From an uncultured bacterium (GTDB lineage: Bacteria > Bacillota_I > Bacilli_A > Acholeplasmatales > Anaeroplasmataceae), in assembly GCA_949293265.1 (NCBI GenBank), contig CASFCK010000008.1, positions 1 to 64,000 of the forward strand: a stretch of DNA of 64,000 nucleotides. Direction: 5' to 3'. The position numbers and the translations under genes were made by a program. This document shows positions 38,049-46,764 of the stretch, in pieces; the first letter of the stretch is position 1, and each line of letters begins with the position of its first letter. The notes beneath the pieces are model-generated. The model had not been told where the DNA came from and did not search any database. It worked only from the letters and a program-made list of their open reading frames with translations.

Positions 38049-39293
38049 TTACTTTTTAGTTGTTCTTTTTAATGGTTGTTTTTGACCTGGCTTTTTAGCA
38101 GGTTGTTTAGTGTGGTCTACAACATTTGCTAAAGAAGCAAAATTTAATATAGATGTAACAACTGAATAAACCGCGTTACTAGAATCATAAGATTCACCAA
38201 TATTAGCTAAACGACCTGATTGTGAATATAATTTAAATTGATAATTATTGCTTTTATCTTTAGATAAATAGAATTTACCACTACCAACATTTTCTTTAAA
38301 AGCTGCAATAGCATTTTCAACACTATTTTTAGAGCTATAGCCTGAATGTTGACATAAAATTTCACCATTATTAGCCTTTAATTCCCAAGAAAATTCTTTG
38401 TTAATGTCTTTTTTAATGACATATTTGCCACCTTTTTTATCTTCTTCCTTAATCTTAGTAATTTCTACTAATTGTGAATCGATTTCTTCAGCTGGCAATT
38501 CAATATCAACTATGTCATTTGTCATAGCAAAACGTTTAAATGATTCTAAAGCACTTTGGGCACCTTTTTCGCTAGGATAGTTAGCACTAATTGCCATTAC
38601 TCGGTTATTAGAAGCAGTTAACTTAAATTTATAATTCTTTTTCTTATCAGCAAAAACATCAGTTCTGCCTGTACTTAAATTACGTTTTAAATTATCAATT
38701 GCCTTAATAACTGTAAGTCTAGAAGTGTACATTTCAGAAACAAAAAGTATTTCACCATTACTAGCTTTTAGGCGATAGCGATAGTAGTTGTTTTCTTGAT
38801 AAATTTCATATTTACCATCATAACTACGGCCTTTTCTTTCTTCATCTTTGTCATCATCGACATCTTCAGCAATATCTTCTTCTTTAGGCTCTTCTTCAGT
38901 TTCAACAACTTCAGGTTCTGCCTCAGATTCTTCTACAACTTCACTAACTTTAGGTTCTTCTTTAGCTTCAACAACTTCAGGTTCTTTAGTTGATTTTTCT
39001 TCAACTACTTCATCTTCCTTTTTAAGTTCTTCTTCAGTTTCAACAACTTTAGATTCTTCACTTGGTGTAGCTGCTGCTACAACATCTTCTACTTCGTTTT
39101 CAACAACTGGATTATTTTCTAAATTTGCTTTATCTTGAGCACTTAAATTAGCAAATTCTTGTTTAAGTATTTTAGCAGTCCTAATATCATTAATCTTTTT
39201 AATAATTAAAAATATGATTAAGATTACTAATAGAACTGTAAAGCATCCTAAAAATACCCAATCTACAGTCTTCAATTCAAACGCATTAAACAT
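38049..39293 (-). CDS. membrane-anchored protein with four DUF1508 (YegP) repeats
   Basis: One N-terminal membrane helix (about residues 10-32), a long acidic Glu/Val-rich spacer with repeats of the kind EPEVVEAKEEPK (about 65-155), then four YegP/DUF1508 units: GKYEIYQENNYYRYRLKASNGEIL, NYKFKLTASNNRVM, GKYVIKKDINKEFSWELKANNGEIL and GKFYLSKDKSNNYQFKLYSQSG, and a basic Lys-rich tail. DUF1508 units usually occur in ones or twos in small cytosolic proteins; membrane anchoring is less usual. The ATG at 39293 has GGAGG 8 bases upstream; the ATG five codons earlier contains that site. Function unknown. Confidence 0.8.
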   Translation of the reverse strand: MFNAFELKTVDWVFLGCFTVLLVILIIFLIIKKINDIRTAKILKQEFANLSAQDKANLENNPVVENEVEDVVAAATPSEESKVVETEEELKKEDEVVEEKSTKEPEVVEAKEEPKVSEVVEESEAEPEVVETEEEPKEEDIAEDVDDDKDEERKGRSYDGKYEIYQENNYYRYRLKASNGEILFVSEMYTSRLTVIKAIDNLKRNLSTGRTDVFADKKKNYKFKLTASNNRVMAISANYPSEKGAQSALESFKRFAMTNDIVDIELPAEEIDSQLVEITKIKEEDKKGGKYVIKKDINKEFSWELKANNGEILCQHSGYSSKNSVENAIAAFKENVGSGKFYLSKDKSNNYQFKLYSQSGRLANIGESYDSSNAVYSVVTSILNFASLANVVDHTKQPAKKPGQKQPLKRTTKK

Positions 39294-39390
39294 ATAAAAA
39301 GCCTCCATTTCCTTCTATTTTTATTATATCTTATTTAGTCAATAATAACAATATTTTTGGCAAAAATCTGACCAATTTTTCACAAATTTT

Positions 39391-41178
39391 TTACATGTCA
39401 AATTGACTATTATACAAGCTAGCATAAAAGCCACCTTTAGCTAATAGCTTTTCATGATTTCCTTGTTCTACAACATTACCATCTTTTAAAACTAGTATAA
39501 TATCAGCATTTTTTATTGTTGATAAACGATGGGCTATAACAAATGATGTTCGATTTTCCATCAGTTTATCCATTGCATTTTGAATTAATAATTCCGTACG
39601 CGTATCAACTGATGATGTTGCTTCATCTAGTATTAACATCGGCGCATTTTCAATCATTGTTCTAGCTATTGTTAATAATTGTTTTTGACCAGCTGATACG
39701 TTAGCACTTTCAGTAAAAACATAATCTAGACCACCAGTTAATGAATTAACGAAATGATCCATATGACAAGCTTTTAAAGCTTGCATAATATCTTCGTCTG
39801 TAGCATTTGGATTGCCAAATTTTAAATTATCTCTTAATGTCCCTTCAAATAACCAAGTATCTTGTAAAACCATTCCAAATAAAGATGCTACATTTTCCCT
39901 GCTTATATCTTTAGTACTAATACCATCTATTAATATTTCACCACTACCAACTTCATAGAATCGCATTAAGAGATTTACTAACGTTGTTTTACCTGCTCCT
40001 GTAGGTCCTACAATAGCTATTTTTTGACCAGCTTTAACTTGACAATTAAAGTCAAATATAATTTGTCTATCTTCTGTATAGCCAAAATTAACATTCCTAA
40101 ATTCTACATTTCCTACAACTTTATCATTTTCTAATTTTGTTATTACGTTTTCGGCTGGTAATTCTTCTTCACTTAAAAACTCAAATACGCGTTCAGACGC
40201 TGCTGCACATTGTTGAATAACTGTCCCCATTTGACCGATTTGTTGCATCGGCTGATTTAATTGTCTTGTATATTGAATAAATTGTTGAATAATCTCTAAG
40301 CCATATGTACCGGTCATACTTAATAAGCCACCAACAACGCAAATTGATGTAAATGATAAATTGCCGACAAAACTCATTAATGGCATCATCATGCTAGATA
40401 AGAATTGGCTTTTCCATCCAGTATATTTTAATTCTTTATTCATTTTATCGAATATAGCAAATTGTTCATCTTCTTGATTGAAAACCTTTATAACATTTTG
40501 CCCTGAATAAGCTTCTTCAATATGACCATTTAAATTACCTAGGGCTTTTTGTTGAGCTCTAAAGTATTTTTGACTTATCTTTATTAAGAAAATCATAATA
40601 ATTAAAGATAATGGTATTGTAATAACAGCTATTAATGTCATACTAGGTGAGATTATTAACATCATTGTAAAAACCCCAAAGAACATAACAATTGAAGAAA
40701 TAAATTGTGACAATGTTTGATTTAAATTTTGTCCTATCATATCTATATCATTGGTAACTCTACTTAAAACATCTCCAAAACTTCTAGAATCAAAATATGA
40801 TAATGGAATTTTATTTATTTTTACTGAGATATCATTACGCATTCGATTAGTTATTTTTTGAGTTACACCTGTCATAAAAAAGCCAGAAAAATAATTACAT
40901 GTTGCACTGCTTGAATATAAGAAAATTAGTATAATTGCTGTTCTAATAATATCGCTGCGCGGATCATATGAGTTATTTGCAATAAAATTTTGTGTATATT
41001 TAGTAATATCACCTAAGAATTTAGGACCTAAGATCATACAAATAGTTCCACAAATTGATAATGATATTGCTAAAACTATAAATAATATGTGAGGTTTTAA
41101 ATATTTAGAAAGTTTTATTAATGACCCTTTTGTATCTCTAGCTTTTCCGTAATTAGAATTTAAATTTGGTCTAGGCAT
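39391..41178 (-). CDS. ABC exporter half-transporter, canonical ATP site
   Basis: Six membrane helices (residues about 30-330) and an ATPase domain with GPTGAGKTT Walker A, VSAGQKQ signature (usual LSGGQ) and MLILDEATSSVD Walker B with the catalytic Glu. It overlaps the partner gene by 8 bases and almost surely forms a heterodimer with it, as in LmrCD, BmrCD or TM287/288, exporting drugs or lipids or peptides. Confidence 0.92.
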   Translation of the reverse strand: MPRPNLNSNYGKARDTKGSLIKLSKYLKPHILFIVLAISLSICGTICMILGPKFLGDITKYTQNFIANNSYDPRSDIIRTAIILIFLYSSSATCNYFSGFFMTGVTQKITNRMRNDISVKINKIPLSYFDSRSFGDVLSRVTNDIDMIGQNLNQTLSQFISSIVMFFGVFTMMLIISPSMTLIAVITIPLSLIIMIFLIKISQKYFRAQQKALGNLNGHIEEAYSGQNVIKVFNQEDEQFAIFDKMNKELKYTGWKSQFLSSMMMPLMSFVGNLSFTSICVVGGLLSMTGTYGLEIIQQFIQYTRQLNQPMQQIGQMGTVIQQCAAASERVFEFLSEEELPAENVITKLENDKVVGNVEFRNVNFGYTEDRQIIFDFNCQVKAGQKIAIVGPTGAGKTTLVNLLMRFYEVGSGEILIDGISTKDISRENVASLFGMVLQDTWLFEGTLRDNLKFGNPNATDEDIMQALKACHMDHFVNSLTGGLDYVFTESANVSAGQKQLLTIARTMIENAPMLILDEATSSVDTRTELLIQNAMDKLMENRTSFVIAHRLSTIKNADIILVLKDGNVVEQGNHEKLLAKGGFYASLYNSQFDM

Positions 41179-42979
41179 TTTCTAATTCCTCCTTTGAGAA
41201 TTGTGAATATGCTATTTCCTGATATACAGAACAATTTTTTAATAATTCTTCATGTGTTCCATAGCCAACCATCTTACCATCATCTAAAACTATTATTTTA
41301 TCAGCATGTAAAATAGTACCTATTCTTTGCGCTACTATTACATTTGTAGTTCCCTTAGTCTTTTCGTTTAAAGCTTCCCTTAATTTTTGATCTGTCTTTA
41401 AATCTAGAGCACTAAATGAATCATCAAAAACTAATATTTCCGGACGTTTAATAATTGCTCTTGCAATACAAAGTCTTTGTTTTTGGCCACCAGAGAAATT
41501 AGTCCCGCCTTGGGCAACAGGTGCATCATATCCTATTTCCTTAACAAACTCACTAGCTTGAGCTATATCTAAGGCATATGATATGTCATCATCATTTAAA
41601 TTTGGCTTACCAAAAGCTAAATTTGATCTTATAGTACCAGAAAATAATACAGCTTTTTGAGGAACAAAACCTATTTTGTCTCGCAATGTTTCTTGTTTTA
41701 TATTTTTAACATTTACACCATCGACTAAAACCTCACCGCTTTTAACATCATAAAAACGAGCTATTAAATTAACTAAACTTGATTTACCACTACCTGTTCC
41801 ACCTATTATAGCTAATGTTTCACCTTTATTAATTTTAAAATTAATGTTTTCTAAGACATCTTCTTTACCATCACCATAAGTAAAATTGACATTTTTAAAC
41901 TCAATAGTACCTACCTCACCAACCTTAGCTTCAACTTCAGGATCATTTATTAAAGTATTAGATTCTAATATTTCATTAATACGTCTTGCTGATACTATTC
42001 CACGTGGAACTAATACAACAATCATAGTAAGTTGCATAAAACCCATAACTATTAACATAGTATATTGTTGGAATGTAAAGATTGAACTAAAAGCTTCAGC
42101 TTGAGCAGTTGTGGTGCTAATTCCGTAAACAATAAAACCACCAACCCATAAAATTATAAGTGAAGCCATATTCATGATTATTTGCATACCTGGGTTAAAA
42201 ATAGAAAAAACGCGATTAACAAAAATGTTGTTTCTAGTAATGTTGTCATTAGCTTCTTTAAATTTAGATTCTTCTTTTAATTGGGCATTAGATGCTCTAA
42301 CAACTCTTAAACCTGTTAAATTTTCTCTAGTAACTAAGTTTAAGCGATCAGTTAATTTTTGAATAATATTAAATTTTGGAATAACAATCATAAATATTGT
42401 AAATACTAATAACACTAAAGCAACAATCGCACATATTATAACAACACTTAACTGTGATGAGGTTTGTATACTAATAGCCTTAATAATACCATATATCGCA
42501 TATATAGGGGCTGCTACAGCCATTCTTAAGACCATATTCACAACCATTTGAACTTGCATAACATCATTTGTAGATCTTGTTATTAATGATGATGTTGAAA
42601 ATTTATCAATTTCAGCCAAACTAAAGTTTTCAACTTTTTTATATACTGCTCTTCTAAGACCATAGGAAAAATTAGCCGCAAATTTAGCCGAAAAAAAGCA
42701 AACAAGAATCGTGCTACATACACTACCTAGTCCTAAAAGCACCATATATAAAGCGTTTTGCCAAATATTAGCTTTAGCTTCTTCTAAAATAGGATCAGTT
42801 AATATTCCTTGTTCTTTTAGGGCAGAAACAACGCTCGCATTCTTTAATATGTCTTGCATCCGTTCTGGTAAAGTCATATCACAAAATACTTGTGTTGCAA
42901 CTAAAGCTATAATTAAAACTACAATTAAAGCATAAATCTTTTTTGTATATTTAAACAGTTTAAACATTTTTTTATTCAC
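41171..42979 (-). CDS. ABC exporter half-transporter, degenerate ATP site
   Basis: Partner of the adjacent half-transporter: six membrane helices, then Walker A GGTGSGKSS, an intact signature FSGGQKQR and a Walker B EILVFDDSFSALD in which the catalytic Glu is replaced by Asp. One degenerate and one canonical site is the hallmark of heterodimeric exporters. First gene of the pair. The substrate is unknown. Confidence 0.92.
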   Translation of the reverse strand: MNKKMFKLFKYTKKIYALIVVLIIALVATQVFCDMTLPERMQDILKNASVVSALKEQGILTDPILEEAKANIWQNALYMVLLGLGSVCSTILVCFFSAKFAANFSYGLRRAVYKKVENFSLAEIDKFSTSSLITRSTNDVMQVQMVVNMVLRMAVAAPIYAIYGIIKAISIQTSSQLSVVIICAIVALVLLVFTIFMIVIPKFNIIQKLTDRLNLVTRENLTGLRVVRASNAQLKEESKFKEANDNITRNNIFVNRVFSIFNPGMQIIMNMASLIILWVGGFIVYGISTTTAQAEAFSSIFTFQQYTMLIVMGFMQLTMIVVLVPRGIVSARRINEILESNTLINDPEVEAKVGEVGTIEFKNVNFTYGDGKEDVLENINFKINKGETLAIIGGTGSGKSSLVNLIARFYDVKSGEVLVDGVNVKNIKQETLRDKIGFVPQKAVLFSGTIRSNLAFGKPNLNDDDISYALDIAQASEFVKEIGYDAPVAQGGTNFSGGQKQRLCIARAIIKRPEILVFDDSFSALDLKTDQKLREALNEKTKGTTNVIVAQRIGTILHADKIIVLDDGKMVGYGTHEELLKNCSVYQEIAYSQFSKEELENA

Positions 42980-43056
42980 CTCGTATTTTTAAATTTTATT
43001 ATATATATTATATTAAGTAAAGTATTGCTAAATATTTTACATAATTTTACACAATT

Positions 43057-43081
43057 TAAAAAACAAGCCTTAACGCTTGCT
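43057..43081 (-). terminator. terminator after the HAD gene
   Basis: CAAGC / GCTTG stem with TTTTTT on the minus strand. Confidence 0.7.
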
Positions 43082-43084
43082 TAG

Positions 43085-43720
43085 TTAATCAATAAAATTT
43101 AAAATTTCCTTTAAATCACTTATAATTGGTGCCTTAGTTTTACTTAAAACTGTAATACTTTGATGCCCTCCTGCAAATAAGATTATTTTAAATCCCAATT
43201 CGCTAGCCACTTCAAAATCATGGGTTGTATCACCAACTAATAATACTTCTTTAGGATTAATCTTATTATTATTAATAAAATCCTTAGCTACTAAAACTTT
43301 AGAAGTTGCATATATGTTATCAAGTCCTAAAACATTATCAAATTCGGTTTTTAATTTTAAAATTTCTAATTGTTTTGTTAAATTATCAATTTGACTAGCA
43401 GATAATACTACTTTTTTAATATTTAATTTAGTTAATTTAGCTAATACTTCTCTTAAATGAGGATAAATAGCACAATGATATGATGCTTCTTGATAGTCAT
43501 TTATAAATATTTCTGATAATTCCTCGAAGGAATTTAAATTAAAATCTATTCCCGCTAATTCATAATATTTCTTAATTGGAAAGGTAAAAACATTACGATA
43601 TTCAATAATATCTAATTTTTTCTTATTTTGTAATGTTAATAATTTATTTAATAAATTTAGGCATAAATCAACATCATCTAATATCGTACCATTAAAATCA
43701 AAAAAAACATATTTAATCAT
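43085..43720 (-). CDS. HAD-family hydrolase (phosphoglycolate-phosphatase-like)
   Basis: HAD superfamily phosphatase of the PGP type: nucleophile motif FFDFNGTILDD (the usual second Asp is Asn, a feature of this subfamily), a Ser/Thr motif KVVLSASQ near 105 and VLLVGDTTHDFEVASELG near 165 for Mg binding. The true start is the ATG at 43720 with AGGAG just upstream; the frame stays open further into the hemolysin III gene but without a site. It starts 8 bases after the hemolysin III stop, so the two are co-transcribed. Confidence 0.88.
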   Translation of the reverse strand: MIKYVFFDFNGTILDDVDLCLNLLNKLLTLQNKKKLDIIEYRNVFTFPIKKYYELAGIDFNLNSFEELSEIFINDYQEASYHCAIYPHLREVLAKLTKLNIKKVVLSASQIDNLTKQLEILKLKTEFDNVLGLDNIYATSKVLVAKDFINNNKINPKEVLLVGDTTHDFEVASELGFKIILFAGGHQSITVLSKTKAPIISDLKEILNFID

Positions 43721-43728
43721 ATAAACTC

Positions 43729-44370
43729 CTAAAATACATATAAATATATACCTATAAAATGTAATAATGTTCCTGCAATACAAAAGAAATGCCAAACAAA
43801 ATGAGCATATTTAAATCTAGAAGCAAAGAAAATAATCCCAATAGTATAAGCTAAACCACCACCTAATATTAGGTAAAAGAATGTGATATTATATTTATAT
43901 AATAAGGGAATTAATAGTAAGCCACTCCAACCAAGTATTGCACACACAATTGTATGTAAAATAGTTGTTTTTTGCTTGATTAAAGTCTTACATACAATTC
44001 CTATTACAATTAATCCCCATTGAATACCAAAAAATATATTAGCAAGTAAAGGATTTAATTCATGAATTGTAACTAAAAGAATTGGAGCATATGTACCACC
44101 AATTAATAAGAAAATAGAGGTATGATCAAAGACTCTAAAAACTTTTTTTACTGTACTACCATTTTTAAAGCTATGATATAAACAACTCATTATATAAAGC
44201 ATAAACATACAAAAGCTATAGATTATCGCTCCTACATATTCTCTTACATTTGTAGATTTTAATAATAATAAAACTAATGATACAATTGCAAATAAAGCCA
44301 TTACACCATGAGTAATACTATTGCCTATTTCTTCTCCTAAAGTTTGAGGTCTACGTGTTCGTTTTCCCAT
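43729..44370 (-). CDS. hemolysin III family (PAQR/YqfA-like) membrane protein
   Basis: Seven-helix membrane protein of the PAQR/hemolysin III family. GEEIGNSITHGV near the N-terminus, YHSFKNGS, FDHTSIFLLIGGTYAPILL and FVWHFFCIAGTLLHFI provide the conserved Ser/Asp/His metal site. The ATG at 44370 lies 8 bases after AGGTGG; two GTG codons upstream overlap this site. Proposed to be a metal-dependent hydrolase of lipids; function in bacteria is not settled. Confidence 0.9.
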   Translation of the reverse strand: MGKRTRRPQTLGEEIGNSITHGVMALFAIVSLVLLLLKSTNVREYVGAIIYSFCMFMLYIMSCLYHSFKNGSTVKKVFRVFDHTSIFLLIGGTYAPILLVTIHELNPLLANIFFGIQWGLIVIGIVCKTLIKQKTTILHTIVCAILGWSGLLLIPLLYKYNITFFYLILGGGLAYTIGIIFFASRFKYAHFVWHFFCIAGTLLHFIGIYLYVF

Positions 44371-44420
44371 TTCATTCACCACCTAACATATTATATAACT
44401 AGTTTATCTAGTTTTCAATA

Positions 44421-45179
44421 CTAAATGTAGTTGTTTTCTATATCTAAAGCCTTAGATAACGGTGGATATATGATTAAAGAACCTAAGAAAGTTAAAGAGC
44501 CTGTTAAAATGCTAGCTGGTATTTTACTAAATGATAAGGTTAGGCTTGCTTCAAATCCCATTCTATCAATAAATGTAGATAAAACAACTCTAAATATGAA
44601 TTCTCCACAAATATTAAAAATAGTGGCTAATGATACGGCTATTAATAAATAACTAAAATTAGAATTTTTAGTTAATAGAATAATTCCTACTAATATAAAA
44701 ATTACTGTAAAGAAAAACAAACATATGGGAACTAATAAATTAAAAGTTATTAAAGTATCATTTATCTTTATTCCATCTATTAAATAAATATATAATGAGT
44801 AAATAGCTAAAATTAAAAACATAACCCCAATAACAATTAAAAAAATTGAACATTTTTTATTGTTAGGTTTTTTATCATTTAACAGCTTAAATAAAACACC
44901 ACATATTAAGCCCATTAAAAATTTAAGTATTAGCGTTCTTATAATTGTTGATGGTGTATCTAAATAAAAATGCAAATCATTTAATCCCATTCCTAAAGAA
45001 CCAATTAAACCACCTTTAATACCACCTAGTAAGAGAGCCGATAAAATACATATTAAGTTACCTAAATGAACCTTACCACCTGTAGGTAGCGGAATCATTA
45101 TAAATGTTCCTATATAACATAAGGCTGTTAAAGCGGCAAATAAAACAATATTAAAAATTTTATTTTTATTTTCTAGCAT
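44421..45179 (-). CDS. ECF transporter S component
   Basis: Substrate-binding subunit of an energy-coupling-factor vitamin transporter. The opening ALTALCYIGTFIMIPLPTGGKVHLGNLICILSALLLGGIKGGLIGSLG matches the ECF S-component family (riboflavin-type, PF07155-like). There are six to seven membrane helices in 252 residues; the hydrophilic loop near 105 is longer than usual. No EcfA/EcfT genes are here, so it uses a shared energising module. The vitamin cannot be named. Confidence 0.8.
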   Translation of the reverse strand: MLENKNKIFNIVLFAALTALCYIGTFIMIPLPTGGKVHLGNLICILSALLLGGIKGGLIGSLGMGLNDLHFYLDTPSTIIRTLILKFLMGLICGVLFKLLNDKKPNNKKCSIFLIVIGVMFLILAIYSLYIYLIDGIKINDTLITFNLLVPICLFFFTVIFILVGIILLTKNSNFSYLLIAVSLATIFNICGEFIFRVVLSTFIDRMGFEASLTLSFSKIPASILTGSLTFLGSLIIYPPLSKALDIENNYI

Positions 45180-45194
45180 TTTTATTACTTCCTT

Positions 45195-45222
45195 AAAAAA
45201 GCCTCTCCCTAAGGAGAAGCTA
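45195..45222 (-). terminator. terminator after the 401-residue membrane protein
   Basis: GCCTCTCC / GGAGAAGC stem (one mismatch, CTAA loop) followed by TTTTTT on the minus strand. Confidence 0.8.
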
Positions 45223-45225
45223 TGA

Positions 45226-46431
45226 TTAGTTTTTAGTTTCTAAATTTTCATTTGAATCAGAAGAATTTAGTTCATTAGAAATAGAATTTTCTTCACTTGG
45301 TACAACATCTTCTACTTGTGATTCAATTTCATTAACTTCTGTTTTTAATTCTTCTTCATTAGTTTGTTTAACTTCTTCGGTAATTGTTGTAGTTTCTATT
45401 TGTTTAGCAGGAGCTTCATTAGCTTTAGCAACTACAAGTTGTTTTTTGTATTGATCACGCATATAAGGCTTAGGCGTTTTATTTTTATTCTTTAATACAA
45501 AATAACCAAGAACAATACAAATAGCTAAATAAACAACCATAACTACTGCTGTTTTAACAATTGGGCTATTACCGATTAAATCTGTATAACTTTGAAATCC
45601 TTTAGCAAAGCCTTCATGACTTTCATATCTATCTATCCAACCTTCTCCTTCAGCTGGGTCATAGAAATTATTAAATATTTCTGCTCTTTCAGATAGATTA
45701 TCTTCAGTTAAACCATCAACATAGGCTTCCCAAGCTGTAACTAATTCTTCTCCTAGGGTAAAGAACTCAGTATCGATAACTAAAGGTTCTGCAAAATCAA
45801 CCGCTTGTAAAGGTGCTTTAGTTGAATCATTAGGATTTGCTTTACTATCATAAAATTCATAACCAGTAATTTGACCATCTAATTCTTCTTCTATTATTGC
45901 TAAATCTAGGTCAATCTCTAAGAATTTCATATCATCATCATCATCAATATAACCAGTATAATGTCTTGTTACTCCTTCAGCATCTGGACTAGTAGCATCA
46001 TATGGTTCATTAAAGTTAAAACTATAACTCTTATCTCCATTTTTAAAGACTATTCTAGTGTAGTTATAAGTCTTATCACCTATTTTTACCCCAGCTAAAT
46101 CAATATCGTTGATATGATTTAAAAAGAAAGTATAACCGGCATTATACATCTTAACTTTTTGATCTTCACCATTTAATTCAATGGTTTTATCTTCTGCTAT
46201 TAAAGCCTGTAATGAGACTAAATCAAAGTGTTCGCCCTCATCTAAAGTAGTAATACTATCTTCATCATAATAAGGAAGAAATGACTTTGCTAAATTATTA
46301 TATTCATCATGACTCATAAATTCTGTTATTTTTGCCTGTACGTCAGACATTTGAAATCCTGAGTAACCTATCATCATAATCATAAAACCTAGGATAATAG
46401 CTACCCCGAAGAATAAAATCTTTTTTACCAT
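45226..46431 (-). CDS. two-helix membrane protein with extracellular acidic domain, unknown
   Basis: Topology is clear, function is not. An N-terminal helix (residues 4-25), a long acidic domain (about 26-290) likely outside the cell, a second helix (about 295-317, IVKTAVVMVVYLAICIVLGYFVL) and a cytosolic Glu/Asn/Ser-rich tail. No catalytic motif or known family was recognised. It stands alone, with its own terminator. Confidence 0.65.
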   Translation of the reverse strand: MVKKILFFGVAIILGFMIMMIGYSGFQMSDVQAKITEFMSHDEYNNLAKSFLPYYDEDSITTLDEGEHFDLVSLQALIAEDKTIELNGEDQKVKMYNAGYTFFLNHINDIDLAGVKIGDKTYNYTRIVFKNGDKSYSFNFNEPYDATSPDAEGVTRHYTGYIDDDDDMKFLEIDLDLAIIEEELDGQITGYEFYDSKANPNDSTKAPLQAVDFAEPLVIDTEFFTLGEELVTAWEAYVDGLTEDNLSERAEIFNNFYDPAEGEGWIDRYESHEGFAKGFQSYTDLIGNSPIVKTAVVMVVYLAICIVLGYFVLKNKNKTPKPYMRDQYKKQLVVAKANEAPAKQIETTTITEEVKQTNEEELKTEVNEIESQVEDVVPSEENSISNELNSSDSNENLETKN

Positions 46432-46535
46432 CTTAAAACCTCACAATTAGACTAAACCTATTTTACATTATTTTTTTTAAAAATCAATTAATAAATTAAG
46501 TTTCCACAAAATCACATATTTTTTATTTAAAACTC

Positions 46536-46563
46536 TTGCAATATTTTTAAAAATATGTATAAT
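46536..46563 (+). promoter_or_regulatory. tRNA-His promoter
   Basis: TTGCAA, 16-base spacer, TATAAT, about 20 bases before the tRNA. Confidence 0.7.
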
Positions 46564-46584
46564 TATTGTGCTTGTCTTAAATAT

Positions 46585-46661
46585 GGCGTATATGGTGAAG
46601 TGGTTAACACTCTGGATTGTGGCTCCAGCACGCGCAGGTTCGATCCCTGTTATACGCCCCA
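46585..46661 (+). tRNA. tRNA-His (GTG)
   Basis: Full cloverleaf with anticodon GTG in ATTGTGGCT. The gene encodes the extra G at -1 opposite C73, the identity element of tRNA-His, and CCA. Acceptor arm GCGTATA/TATACGC is perfect. It is followed by its own terminator. Confidence 0.97.
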
Positions 46662-46673
46662 GATTAAGTATAT

Positions 46674-46698
46674 TAAGAGTCTTAGGACTCTTTTTTTA
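46674..46698 (+). terminator. terminator after tRNA-His
   Basis: AGAGTC-TTAG-GACTCT hairpin followed by seven T. Confidence 0.9.
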
Positions 46699-46711
46699 TT
46701 AATAATATAAA

Positions 46712-46764
46712 AATTAAAAGCTGTGACTATTAGAAAAATTTCTAATTTAACACAGCTTTTAATT
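46712..46764 (-). terminator. terminator after the giant CvpA-like gene
   Basis: AATTAAAAGCTGTG / CACAGCTTTTAATT with an inner TTAGAAA/TTTCTAA stem, abutting the stop codon. Confidence 0.75.

Noticed and set aside
38796-39138. Ser/Phe-rich plus-strand frames opposite the DUF1508 gene
   Set aside because: They are low-complexity mirror images of the Glu/Val-rich repeat on the real strand and have no ribosome sites.
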